In this document: one piece after another, positions 1 to 6,574 of the stretch | Layout: every line of letters starts with the position of its first letter | How positions within the stretch are numbered: position 1 is the stretch's first letter | DNA from: an uncultured Micrococcaceae bacterium | GTDB lineage: Bacteria > Actinomycetota > Actinomycetes > Actinomycetales > Micrococcaceae | NCBI GenBank assembly: GCA_937896705.1 | Contig: CALBOC010000199.1 | Span: 1-10,289, forward strand | DNA length: 10,289 nt | Direction of reading: 5' to 3' | Position numbers and translations under genes: made by a program | The notes under the pieces: model-generated | What the model was told of the DNA's origin: nothing | Seen by the model: only the letters and a program-made list of their open reading frames with translations | Database searches by the model: none

Positions 1-928
1 GAATGTCTTCGTACAAGACGGTGGAAATGTAGCGCTCACCGAAGTCTGGGATCACGGCGACAATCAGCTTACCGGCGTTTTCTTCCTTTTTGGCCTCGTC
101 TAGCGCAGCTGCGATCGCAGCACCAGAAGAGATACCACCCAGAATGCCTTCTTTGGTCCCCAGCAGGCGTGAATTCTGGACTGATTCTTCCAGCGTGGCG
201 GTATAAACCGATGAGTACAGTTCGGTATCGAGCACCTCAGGAACGAAGTTTGCGCCAATGCCCTGAATCTTGTGTGGGCCTGGTTTCCCACCGGACAAGA
301 TTGGCGAATCAGCAGGCTCAACGGCTACGAGCTTCACTTCGGGCTTCTGCTCTTTCAAGTAGCGTCCGGCACCGGTGATGGTTCCGCCGGTGCCGATGCC
401 CGAGACTAAGATATCGACCTTGCCCTCTGAGGCTTCCCAAATTTCTCGGCCAGTGGTGTTGTAGTGAATTTCTACGTTGGCCTGGTTGGAGAACTGCTGC
501 GCCAAGATGGAGTTCTCGGTTTCTTCTACGATCTGTGCTGCTTTTTCCACCGCACCGCGCATTCCGTCGGCCCCGGGGGTCAGAACGATTTCAGCACCGT
601 AGGCGCGCAGCATCACACGACGCTCATTCGACATCGTCTCCGGCATGGTCAGCACTACGCGGTAACCGCGTGCGGCGCCCACCATGGCCAAGGCGATACC
701 GGTATTGCCCGACGTACCTTCAACAATGGTCCCACCCGGGCGAAGCTTGCCTGCCTTTTCGGCGGCATCCACGATGGCCACACCAATGCGGTCTTTTACA
801 GAGTTCGCGGGGTTATAGAACTCGACTTTGACGGCAACCTCTGCCGGCAGATCCTCTGTGAGACGGTTCAGACGAATAAGGGGGGTCTGACCGACCGCTT
901 GAGTGATGTTATCGAGCATTTTTGCCAT
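1..928 (-). CDS. cysK: Cysteine synthase (O-acetylserine sulfhydrylase), 3' end cut by window
   Basis: PLP-dependent enzyme that makes cysteine from O-acetylserine and sulfide in the cytoplasm. I translated it from the minus strand; it opens [20 protein letters not shown]. The PLP lysine is K45 in NPANSVKDR, the substrate loop TSGNTG lies at residues 72-77, and a phosphate-binding [10 protein letters not shown] loop follows near residue 175. The reading ends in [10 protein letters not shown] at the window edge. Cysteine synthases stop shortly after this point, so only a few residues should be missing. The ATG at 928 is preceded by an AAAGGA-type ribosome binding site about 10 nt upstream; an in-frame ATG at 919 is a less likely alternative. 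msrA lies 79 bp upstream on the same strand, so co-transcription is possible, but the gap also holds its own promoter candidate. Family assignment is very secure; CysK rather than cystathionine beta-synthase is supported by the length and the short N-terminus. Confidence 0.96.
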   Translation of the reverse strand, partial: MAKMLDNITQAVGQTPLIRLNRLTEDLPAEVAVKVEFYNPANSVKDRIGVAIVDAAEKAGKLRPGGTIVEGTSGNTGIALAMVGAARGYRVVLTMPETMSNERRVMLRAYGAEIVLTPGADGMRGAVEKAAQIVEETENSILAQQFSNQANVEIHYNTTGREIWEASEGKVDILVSGIGTGGTITGAGRYLKEQKPEVKLVAVEPADSPILSGGKPGPHKIQGIGANFVPEVLDTELYSSVYTATLEESVQNSRLLGTKEGILGGISSGAAIAAALDEAKKEENAGKLIVAVIPDFGERYISTVLYEDI

Positions 929-955
929 GTGGGATTCATCCTTTACGGGGGAGCA

Positions 956-983
956 AGTTTAAAACAGTTCTACGGGTTAACAA
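956..983 (-). promoter_or_regulatory. Possible cysK promoter
   Basis: On the minus strand TTGTTA (983-978) and TAAACT (961-956) are separated by 16 bp, which would start transcription about 20 nt before the cysK ATG and leave room for its ribosome binding site. The match is moderate. Read-through from msrA is the alternative. Confidence 0.35.
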
Positions 984-1007
984 TACGGGAGTGGTCGCAA
1001 AACGTAA

Positions 1008-1565
1008 TTATTGCAGCCACTCGGAGTAATGTTTTCGCACGTTCGCCAGTTTCGGGTTGATCACGACCTGACAGTAGCCCCAATTTGGATTGCGTGCATA
1101 AAAGTCCTGGTGTTGTTCTTCGGCCGGCCACCACGTGGCATCTTCTTCAATCGTGGTCACGATCGGATCGTCCCAGTGCTGCTGGTGGCGCTCAATGGCC
1201 CGTTCAAAGAGTTCTTTATCTTCGGCTGACTGGGGGAAGAGCGCCGAACGATACTGCGGTCCCACATCTGCGCCTTGACGATTCAAGGTGGTCGGGTCAT
1301 GAGAAGCGAACAGCATATCTAAGATGGTGTCAGCATCGATAACATCCTGATCGAAGGTCACCTTTACGGCTTCTGCGTGCCCGGTCGTGCCGGTCGAGAT
1401 TTGCTCGTAACTCGGGTTCTGTACTTGCCCCCCGATGTAGCCGCATTCAGACTCGATGACACCTCGAACTTGTCGATATACTGCGTCTTGACACCAAAAA
1501 CATCCGCCGCCAACGATTAACGTTCTGTGATTGGGTTTTGACCCGTTTTCGTGTTGGTTCATCAT
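1008..1565 (-). CDS. msrA: Peptide-methionine (S)-S-oxide reductase MsrA
   Basis: Repairs oxidised proteins by reducing methionine-S-sulfoxide in a thioredoxin-dependent cycle. The 185-residue product has the family signature GGGCFWCQDAVY with the catalytic cysteine at C22, followed by a GYIGG segment and the GHAEAVKVTFD motif. Near the C-terminus, RNPNWGYCQVVINPK places a likely resolving cysteine at about C165. The signature reads GCFWC rather than the more common GCFWG; this variant is known in MsrA proteins, so it is not a defect. Two ATG codons stand in tandem (1565 and 1562) and neither has a convincing Shine-Dalgarno sequence, so the exact start is open. cysK follows 79 bp downstream on the same strand. 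Both deal with sulfur amino acids, which makes a shared operon plausible but unproven. Confidence 0.95.
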   Translation of the reverse strand: MMNQHENGSKPNHRTLIVGGGCFWCQDAVYRQVRGVIESECGYIGGQVQNPSYEQISTGTTGHAEAVKVTFDQDVIDADTILDMLFASHDPTTLNRQGADVGPQYRSALFPQSAEDKELFERAIERHQQHWDDPIVTTIEEDATWWPAEEQHQDFYARNPNWGYCQVVINPKLANVRKHYSEWLQ

Positions 1566-2131
1566 ATCTGATAACGCTACATGAAATGCCGGTTCTACCG
1601 CTAGATAGCGCGGAACTTTCGCCCAAGAGTGAGCACGCCGTCCTGGCTATGTCAGACTAGATTATCCTCACCACTTGCAAGTCTGAGTCTATTTCGGGCC
1701 CGTGCGGGAGATACGGAGGTACATGACCTTGACCGGGAGGAATGAGTGCGGCCGGTTTGGGATCGCAACGCCTGGGACGACTCTAATATTGGCAGACAGC
1801 TGATCGAAAGATCCTTAAGAGGGGCCACGTTCTCATAGAAGCTTGTCTTCGCGAATCTTTCGCGGGAATCGGTAAGCCAGAGCAGTTGAAGTATGGAGCG
1901 CAAGGCGTGTGGTCGAGACATATCACCGCTGAACCTCGACTCAGATAGCTCGTTGAGGGTGACGATTTGGTGATTCTGCAGGCTCAACCATCAATACTGA
2001 GATGTTCTCGATCATCAAGCTAACTATGTGTCTTCACTCACTTCTCTCGCCGTGGATTTGCTTAGTCTGCTGCGGCCACCGGACACTATCAGAATGACAC
2101 TCTCATCTCACCCTGTGCTTGGGGTCCTGCC
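1566..2131. other. 566-bp gap: no secure gene; weak decayed ORF
   Basis: Nothing here is a confident gene. A minus-strand reading frame of 111 codons (1987-1652, TTG start) begins with a plausible helical stretch containing HALRSILQLLWLTDSRERF, then turns Ser/Arg-rich (residues about 70-100), as out-of-frame DNA often does. It has no ribosome binding site and matches no family I know; it may be chance or the remnant of a dead gene. Just upstream of msrA there is an imperfect dyad at 1592-1616 (CGCTA-GA-TAGCG flanked by GTTC and GAAC) that could be an operator or part of the msrA promoter. I see no clear terminator, tRNA or insertion-sequence ends. Confidence 0.4.
1592..1616. promoter_or_regulatory. 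Imperfect inverted repeat upstream of msrA
   Basis: CGCTA at 1599-1603 and TAGCG at 1606-1610 form a tight dyad with a 2-bp centre, flanked by GTTC (1592-1595) and GAAC (1613-1616) one base out of symmetry. It lies 27-51 bp before the msrA start, where an operator would be expected. No known regulator is recognised, so the function is inference from position. Confidence 0.25.
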
Positions 2132-2995
2132 ATGATGGGCGCGCAACACGCCGCCTGTGGCGCTGCAGCCTGGGTCGTTCTTGCGTCAGAATACGGCATA
2201 CCCATCAGAGCGATCACAGAACCGCTAGCCAAAACCTTTACTTGGCTCAGCTGGCTACCTGAGACGTTGCCGCTTGGGCTGGGAGTACTCGATGTCGGAC
2301 CTGCAGGAGTGTTGCTGGGAGCCATCATATGCGCCGGAGCAGCCCTGTTGCCCGATATCGACCATCACAATGCTTCCATTGCCCACTCCTTGCCCCCGCT
2401 CACCACGGCCATGGCCAGAATCTTTCAAATGGCTTCGGGTGGCCACAGGAACGGCACCCACTCAATTCTTGGCGTGCTATTTTTTGCAATTGTGGCTTGG
2501 CTCGCTGGCTTTTTGGCCGTTGAAGACGTCGGAGTTCTAGGCGATCTCAACATTGGGGCCGGCCTTATAGCCGTCATTCTGTCGGCTTTTGCATTCAAAG
2601 TTCTACAATTCATGCCCAGTAGGGCACGCAAGGTACCGTGGGCGGCTGGTATCACCTTCGGGATTTTGACTACACTGCTTTTTCCGGAGGGACCAATCTG
2701 GTTGATGACCTGCGTGGTCCTGGGGGTAGTCGTGCATATCGCGGGCGACATGCTCACCAAAGAAGGCTGCAATTTATTGTGGCCTATGAAACTCACTCCG
2801 CCCAAACTTGTGAAAAACATTCCCATCTTGTCTGAAGTGTGGAGTACCGGTGGGTACCTCTCGTTGCCGCTTCTCGGCTCCGCCGATTCCATTCGCAGCT
2901 GGATCTTCACGATTCCCGTCTCATTAGTTGCTATGACGGGAATGTCCATCGCCATGGTGTTGTGGGCACAACAGCTTTGGGCAATTGTTTTCTAA
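2132..2995 (+). CDS. Membrane-bound metal-dependent hydrolase, YdjM/DUF457 family
   Basis: An integral membrane protein of 287 residues with the His/Asp pattern of the YdjM-type family (PF04307). The first His is near the N-terminus (H6 in GAQHAACG). LPDIDHH follows at residues 73-79, GHRNGTHS at 104-111, and HIAGDMLTKEG at 202-212. Between and after these lie hydrophobic segments at about 57-72, 112-130, 141-156, 171-184, 189-204 and 257-280, so several membrane passes are likely, with the polar motifs forming one metal site. The family is called hydrolase by motif; its substrate is not known. The ATG at 2132 (or 2135) is the only sensible start, since a stop lies in frame at 2063 with no ATG or GTG between. 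The ribosome binding site is poor. The E. coli relative ydjM is LexA-controlled, but I see no actinobacterial SOS box here. It stands alone, with uncertain DNA on both sides. Confidence 0.88.
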   Translation: MMGAQHAACGAAAWVVLASEYGIPIRAITEPLAKTFTWLSWLPETLPLGLGVLDVGPAGVLLGAIICAGAALLPDIDHHNASIAHSLPPLTTAMARIFQMASGGHRNGTHSILGVLFFAIVAWLAGFLAVEDVGVLGDLNIGAGLIAVILSAFAFKVLQFMPSRARKVPWAAGITFGILTTLLFPEGPIWLMTCVVLGVVVHIAGDMLTKEGCNLLWPMKLTPPKLVKNIPILSEVWSTGGYLSLPLLGSADSIRSWIFTIPVSLVAMTGMSIAMVLWAQQLWAIVF

Positions 2996-3149
2996 AGGTC
3001 TCTACACGTTCCCGTCAATCCCGCGCGTCGGTGAGCGATCTACGAAACGTTCAGTGGCTCAATAGCAGGCGAAAATTGGGCTGAAACTCGAAAGGCGACC
3101 CAGCGAACAGTATGGCTGGCCTCGGTGCACACGACGGTTTCAGTGCATC

Positions 3150-3178
3150 TTGGCGTCATTGTGATATCGCGATATCAT
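3150..3178 (+). promoter_or_regulatory. vapBC promoter with operator palindrome
   Basis: TTGGCG (3150-3155) and TATCAT (3173-3178), 17 bp apart, form a reasonable promoter for vapBC. A perfect 16-bp palindrome TGATATCGCGATATCA (3162-3177) fills the spacer and covers the -10 box. Ribbon-helix-helix antitoxins usually repress their own operon by binding such palindromes, so this is the likely VapB/VapBC operator. The palindrome is seen directly; its binding role is inferred from the family. Confidence 0.65.
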
Positions 3179-3198
3179 TATAGCGGAGGGTGGTAATG

Positions 3199-3423
3199 AT
3201 GACCGACATTCTCATCAGAGGAGTTAGTGACGAAGCTCTAGAGCGTATTAACAAGGAAGCTGCAGCGCTGGGGCTTTCTCGTAATGAATTCTTGCGCCGA
3301 AAGCTTGAAGGTTCTACTTCTGGAGGTCCGAAAGATATAGTGACCGCGGAAGATTGGGATCGTTCCGCAGAGCTGTTTGCCGATCTATCCGATCCCGACG
3401 TGATGGATGCTGCGTGGCAATGA
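3199..3423 (+). CDS. vapB: VapB-type ribbon-helix-helix antitoxin
   Basis: A small antitoxin of 74 residues from the chosen start. The N-terminus [20 protein letters not shown] and the following [13 protein letters not shown] form the DNA-binding ribbon-helix-helix dimerisation domain. The C-terminal tail ([23 protein letters not shown]) is the toxin-neutralising segment and closely resembles mycobacterial VapB tails. In-frame starts are GTG 3190, ATG 3196 and ATG 3199. GGAGGG at 3185-3190 overlaps the GTG and lies 5 and 8 nt before the two ATGs; I take 3199 because the spacing is best and relatives begin MTD. It overlaps vapC by 4 nt (ATGA at 3420-3423), so the two are translationally coupled. 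It should repress its own promoter through the palindrome directly upstream. Confidence 0.92.
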   Translation: MTDILIRGVSDEALERINKEAAALGLSRNEFLRRKLEGSTSGGPKDIVTAEDWDRSAELFADLSDPDVMDAAWQ

Positions 3424-3839
3424 CGACTTGGCTGATCGACAAGTCGGCTTATGCGAGGATGCAGACCGGCCAGGCCTCACGTATGAAGGACTGGAACGCC
3501 CGGATCGAGCGAGGTCTGGTCCGGATATCGACGGTAACACGATTGGAGCTCGGATTCTCGGCGCGTTCGGGGAATGCTGGCCGACAGGCATTCCAACTGC
3601 CGCCGCTGTCGCTGATGCCAATTGAGTACCTGACGCCGGCAATGGAGGACCGCGCTTTCGAAGTCCAGATGCTGCTTGCGGATCGAGGTCAACACCGAGC
3701 ACCATCGATCCCGGACTTGCTGATCGCTGCCGTAGCGGAGAAGGCTAGATTGACCGTGCTCGCTGTTGACAAGGACTTCGACCTCATTGCCGAGATCACA
3801 GGGCAGCCAGTTGAGACGCTTGCTTTGCTACCGGACTAG
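3420..3839 (+). CDS. vapC: VapC toxin, PIN-domain ribonuclease
   Basis: Toxin partner of the preceding antitoxin; PIN-domain VapC proteins cut tRNA or rRNA with Mg2+ when free of VapB. The 139-residue product has the four-acid PIN active site: D7 in WLIDKSA, E43 in [10 protein letters not shown]99 in [10 protein letters not shown], and D117 (with D119) in [11 protein letters not shown]. All expected acidic residues are present and the length is normal, so the toxin should be active. The frame is open upstream to 3354, but the real start is the ATG at 3420, which overlaps the antitoxin stop as ATGA and gives the standard N-terminus. There is no evidence of decay. The RNA target cannot be read from sequence. 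Confidence 0.93.
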   Translation: MTTWLIDKSAYARMQTGQASRMKDWNARIERGLVRISTVTRLELGFSARSGNAGRQAFQLPPLSLMPIEYLTPAMEDRAFEVQMLLADRGQHRAPSIPDLLIAAVAEKARLTVLAVDKDFDLIAEITGQPVETLALLPD

Positions 3840-4162
3840 ACAAAATGTCTCGGTAGAGGTAATTCGCCGTCGTCTGATGCTCGTAGGAGCGGTCGATGCT
3901 CCAGGTAACCCCTAAGCAATAAGTTCTTTGCTGGTGTCCTCCGAGATTTACATCATCCCCAGTTCGTGGTCGGTGTGCTCGATGTCCGGGACAACTTTCA
4001 GGCACTGCCCGCTTCGGGATTCCACTCCCTCTTTCTCTTGTAGTAAACATGTGACCTCTACGACGCTTTATCTTGGGCTAAATTCATCTCACGACAAAAT
4101 ATATGGCCTAGGATGTGCGGAACACATCTCGTGTCACCAAAGTCTTCTAAGAAAGGCCCACC
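3840..4162. other. 323-bp gap between vapC and the ATP-grasp gene
   Basis: I see no supported gene. Short reading frames on both strands lack family features and ribosome binding sites. The distal part (about 4065-4105) is AT-rich (TTTATCTTGGGC, then AAAATATATGG) and probably holds the promoter of the ATP-grasp gene, but no clean -35/-10 pair with normal spacing stands out. AGAAAGG at 4150-4156 is the ribosome binding site of that gene. No terminator hairpin was found after vapC. Confidence 0.4.
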
Positions 4163-5317
4163 GTGTCCGATACAAGTCTTACCCCTGCCATCAATTTCAT
4201 TCAGAGTGCTCAACTCAACGAGCTATTGTTCACCACGCCCCCGACGGATGGGAATCACCGGAGCTTCATCATCGAAGCGGCCAAGGAACGTGGCCTCGCC
4301 GTGAAGAACCTGGGCCGTGACCACATAGCGTTTACGGATGAGGGTCGGACCATCGGTGGCATGTATAAAACGGTGACCTCGCTGGTCAGCCATGCGGCCC
4401 TGAGCGTTGCTGATTCTCGACCCATGGCGAAAGAAGTCTTTGCAGCAGCGGGGATACCCGTACCGAGGGGCCGGTCCTTCACGCAAGGAAACTTTGATGA
4501 AGCGTTTGAATATTTTCAGCATCGTCAGGATCCTGCAGTAGTGAAACCCGCGGCTGGTAAAGCCAACGCTGCGACATCAGTTAACCTAAACACAGCCCAA
4601 GAGTTCCGCACCGCTTGGAGCCGAGCTGTTGAGGCTTCCAGCAGCAAGAACCGCATCATGGTTGAGCAATACATCAGCGGAGTGAATATCCGTGCCTACG
4701 TGGTGGCTGACCGTGTAGTGGCCTCGGTGGCTCGTGTCCCGGCCTTTGTCACGGGTAACGGCCAAGATTCTGTAACGTCCCTGATTGAAGCGAAGACTGC
4801 CCTGAGGGCGAAGCATCCATATTTGCAGCGGATACCCATTCAGGTTGATACCGAATGCCTGGCACAGCAGAACTTGAGCTACACCTCGGTTCCAGAGGAT
4901 GGCGCTGTTGTGCTGCTCAACGACAAGGTCAATGTCGACCAGGGCGGCGAACCTATCGATGTGACCGCTGTGCTGTCGCCCGAGATACAGGAACTTGCAG
5001 TGCGGGCCGCACAATCTATTCCGGGTCTTATCATGGCCGGCATCGATCTCATCGCCGAATCACCCGCCATGGATACCTCCGCCGTAGTCCTTCGGGCCAA
5101 TGCAGCAGCAAATATCGCGCTGCACCACATTCCGGCCTATGGCGCACCGGTGGATGTGGCGGGTGCGATCATCGACCAGATGATCGCCAGCTCGCCACGC
5201 CCACCGACGAAACAGCGTCCGCCAAAGGGTCGCCGAGTGTCGTGGAAAGAAAGTTCTCAGCGGGTAGGGGATCGTATTAACCGATCACTGAAACCTAAGC
5301 GGCGCCCCTCCTATTAA
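4163..5317 (+). CDS. ATP-grasp family ligase-like protein, substrate unknown
   Basis: Soluble protein of 384 residues with an ATP-grasp fold of the cyanophycin-synthetase / D-Ala-D-Ala ligase type, which joins a carboxylate to an amine using ATP. Residues 1-85 form an N-terminal domain. The ATP-grasp part begins near SRPMAKEVFAAAGIPVPRG (85-103), with candidate nucleotide lysines K128 and K133 (VVKPAAGKANAAT), E168 in IMVEQYISG, R177, the RVPAFVTGNG segment (191-200), and GIDLI with D295. At the usual E-x-N metal site it reads VVLRANAAAN, so the glutamate is replaced by R311 while N313 remains. The last 40 residues form a very basic, proline-rich tail. GTG start at 4163 with AGAAAGG 6 nt upstream. 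It appears to be a single-gene unit ended by the hairpin at 5322-5359. It is not a full cyanophycin synthetase, as the ligase half is absent. The actual product is unknown. Confidence 0.85.
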   Translation: MSDTSLTPAINFIQSAQLNELLFTTPPTDGNHRSFIIEAAKERGLAVKNLGRDHIAFTDEGRTIGGMYKTVTSLVSHAALSVADSRPMAKEVFAAAGIPVPRGRSFTQGNFDEAFEYFQHRQDPAVVKPAAGKANAATSVNLNTAQEFRTAWSRAVEASSSKNRIMVEQYISGVNIRAYVVADRVVASVARVPAFVTGNGQDSVTSLIEAKTALRAKHPYLQRIPIQVDTECLAQQNLSYTSVPEDGAVVLLNDKVNVDQGGEPIDVTAVLSPEIQELAVRAAQSIPGLIMAGIDLIAESPAMDTSAVVLRANAAANIALHHIPAYGAPVDVAGAIIDQMIASSPRPPTKQRPPKGRRVSWKESSQRVGDRINRSLKPKRRPSY

Positions 5318-5321
5318 GCAG

Positions 5322-5359
5322 TTTCGCGGAGCCACCTGCGCATAGGTGGCTCCGCGAAA
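5322..5359. terminator. Strong hairpin, likely bidirectional terminator
   Basis: A perfect 16-bp stem (5322-5337 with 5344-5359) and a 6-nt loop lie between two convergent genes, the ATP-grasp gene ending at 5317 and the wall hydrolase ending at 5379. The stem starts TTTCGCGGAGCC and ends with GCGAAA. There is no long T tract on either side, only short AAA/TTT runs at the stem base, so the termination mechanism is less certain than the hairpin itself. Confidence 0.75.
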
Positions 5360-5378
5360 AACTTAGCGGCAGGCTGTT

Positions 5379-6224
5379 TTAGTAGCGTGCTGCGGTGTTC
5401 ATCGGTGGGTTGTACTTGGAGTACTCGGACAGGGAGTTCACGCTGAGCCCGGACTGTGGGTTGCGTGCTTGAGCAATCTTGCCGTCGCCTACATAAACTG
5501 CAACGTGGTAGATACCCGAAGCTGAGCCGTTATTTGACCAGAATACTAGGTCCCCAGCCTGCAGGTTGCTCAAGGAGACGTGAGATTTTGCGCCACTGTA
5601 CTGGGCTGCAGAATTCCGCGGGATGTCCTTGCCTTCGGCGGCCAGTGCGGCTTTGGTCAAGCCCGAGCAATCGTATGCGCTTGGCCCATTGCCGCCCCAC
5701 TTGTAGCTGGCGCCAGAGTTCACGATGTCCAGCGCCTTGTTCGCCGCAGTGGAGTTCGAGCTAGAAACCGATGCGGTGCTGTAAGTAGCCAACTGTGCTG
5801 AAGTTCTGTCACCTTGCGAGGGAGCAGCACCGTCCGAGGTGGCTTCGGTGGTTCTAGCTGAACCGGATCCACCGCCGGAGATTGTTAGAGTCTCTCCCGG
5901 GTAAATGACGGTGGATGCTGACAGGCCATTGTTATCCATCAGTGCGTTGAGGGAAACGTTCTGTGCGTTCGCGATGGATGTCAGGGTGTCGCCCGACTGA
6001 ACGGTGTAGGTGCCAGCAGACTGGCTGGTGCTTGAAGTTGAGGATGCTGGTGCAGGAACATCTTCGATTGCAGCGTTAGCAGGTGCCATGCTGAACAAGG
6101 AAGCGCTGGCAGCAGTCGCCAACCCTGCCACACCCAGCGAAAAGCGCTTATTGCGCTGGGATCGCCGTGCCAGCTCCGCTACTTTCTCAGCTGCAATGCG
6201 TTCGCGACGTGTAGTAAAAGTCAT
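5379..6224 (-). CDS. Secreted LysM and NlpC/P60 peptidoglycan endopeptidase
   Basis: An exported cell-wall hydrolase of 281 residues that should cut peptide stems of peptidoglycan. The N-terminus is long and basic, then a hydrophobic stretch (about 28-47) ends in APANA, giving a signal peptide cut near residue 51. A Ser/Thr/Pro-rich linker leads to one LysM wall-binding domain (about 73-115: YTVQSGDTL, then YPGETLTI). A second Ser/Gly/Thr linker precedes the NlpC/P60 domain (about 165-281). Its catalytic cysteine is C186 in YDCSGLTKAAL and the catalytic histidine is H240 in IYHVAVYVG; GDLVFW precedes the latter. The third catalytic position falls in KIAQARN, which lacks the common His; this variant is, from memory, familiar in Micrococcales. 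The ATG at 6224 has only a weak AAAGA-like ribosome binding site. Upstream are a near-consensus promoter and MtrA-like repeats, fitting control of wall hydrolases in cell division. Confidence 0.94.
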   Translation of the reverse strand: MTFTTRRERIAAEKVAELARRSQRNKRFSLGVAGLATAASASLFSMAPANAAIEDVPAPASSTSSTSQSAGTYTVQSGDTLTSIANAQNVSLNALMDNNGLSASTVIYPGETLTISGGGSGSARTTEATSDGAAPSQGDRTSAQLATYSTASVSSSNSTAANKALDIVNSGASYKWGGNGPSAYDCSGLTKAALAAEGKDIPRNSAAQYSGAKSHVSLSNLQAGDLVFWSNNGSASGIYHVAVYVGDGKIAQARNPQSGLSVNSLSEYSKYNPPMNTAARY

Positions 6225-6301
6225 AAGTCTGTATATCTTTCAAAAAGAAGGATGTATGGGTCGTGGCAGTCTGATCCGTTTCGGAGCCAAACCCCTCAGT
6301 C

Positions 6302-6338
6302 GTTATCAGAACGTTATACAGCGTGGCATTATCGTTAT
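6302..6338 (-). promoter_or_regulatory. MtrA-like repeat cluster B over the wall-hydrolase promoter
   Basis: Three GTTAT half-sites (plus strand 6302-6306, 6313-6317, 6334-6338) are spaced 11 and 21 bp apart, i.e. on one face of the helix. On the minus strand they read ATAAC. The spacing GTNAC-N6-GTNAC resembles the direct repeat reported for the response regulator MtrA in actinomycetes, which controls cell-wall hydrolase genes. The half-sites overlap the -35, the -10 and the start region of the promoter at 6313-6341. Regulator identity is inference. Confidence 0.5.
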
Positions 6339-6341
6339 CAA
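6313..6341 (-). promoter_or_regulatory. Promoter of the LysM/NlpC-P60 gene
   Basis: On the minus strand, TTGATA (6341-6336) and TATAAC (6318-6313) are separated by exactly 17 bp; each box differs from the sigma-70 consensus at one position. Transcription would start near 6306, giving a leader of about 80 nt before the ATG at 6224. This is the best promoter match in the window. Confidence 0.7.
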
Positions 6342-6360
6342 AATGCAACTTTTAGTGACC

Positions 6361-6411
6361 GATTCGGCGCCCAGTACGTCCGATGGGGCGCTTCCTTCGC
6401 TGCAATTGCAG
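6361..6411. other. Dyad-rich spacer between the two repeat clusters
   Basis: Two symmetric elements sit here: GCGCCC (6367-6372) with GGGCGC (6386-6391) around a 13-nt loop, and the perfect 12-bp palindrome CTGCAATTGCAG (6400-6411). They lie between the two TAAC repeat clusters in the divergent control region. They could be binding sites or RNA structure; no family is recognised. Confidence 0.35.
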
Positions 6412-6443
6412 GGCTGTCGCGAGTAGCTATGAAAGTACTGGCA

Positions 6444-6470
6444 TTAACCTTATCGTTACCTGATCGTTAT
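6444..6470 (-). promoter_or_regulatory. MtrA-like repeat cluster A, three half-sites at 11-bp period
   Basis: On the plus strand TTAAC (6444-6448), GTTAC (6455-6459) and GTTAT (6466-6470) recur at exactly 11-bp steps; on the minus strand this is TAACGATCAGG followed by TAACGATAAGG and TTAATG. The cluster lies about 140 bp upstream of the wall-hydrolase start site and covers the -35 region of the candidate promoter for the divergent Nif3-like gene. The repeats are seen directly; binding by MtrA is inferred. Confidence 0.5.
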
Positions 6471-6484
6471 TAAACCTTTATAAG
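6456..6484 (+). promoter_or_regulatory. Possible promoter of the Nif3-like operon
   Basis: TTACCT (6456-6461) and TATAAG (6479-6484) are 17 bp apart. The -10 is good, the -35 poor, and it overlaps repeat cluster A. Start of transcription would be near 6491, consistent with any of the three candidate translation starts (6548, 6575, 6584). Confidence 0.4.
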
Positions 6485-6574
6485 TGATCGTAAGCGTGCT
6501 TTGCGGGCTGACATATGCAAACTGTGATTTCGCACGTGCATTAGGTCGTGATTTCAGCTCGTGCAACAGGCACA

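Noticed and set aside
1017..1030. 14-bp sequence CCACTCGGAGTAAT repeated at about 9107-9120
   Set aside because: One copy encodes the end of msrA, the other is within rnpB; no other similarity surrounds them, so chance is the simplest explanation.
464..1060. 198-codon plus-strand ORF and others across 1-1565
   Set aside because: They lie opposite cysK and msrA, whose motifs are unmistakable.
2064..2131. LexA/SOS box before the YdjM-type gene
   Set aside because: E. coli ydjM is LexA-controlled, but no TCGAAC-N4-GTTCGA-like site is present here.
2425..2955. 176-codon minus-strand ORF
   Set aside because: It is antisense to the YdjM-type gene, lacks family features and has an ordinary shadow composition.
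3928..4320. 130-codon plus-strand ORF entering the ATP-grasp gene
   Set aside because: It has Ser/Cys/His-rich, non-protein-like composition and runs in a different frame through the start of the ATP-grasp gene.
6225..6420. Cyclic-di-AMP (ydaO-type) riboswitch before the wall hydrolase
   Set aside because: Such genes often carry one, and CGCCGAATC (6371-6363, minus) looks like its opening motif, but the following GGGGAACCA-like and GGGGTGAATC-like blocks are missing and the mapped-by-eye promoter lies downstream of it.
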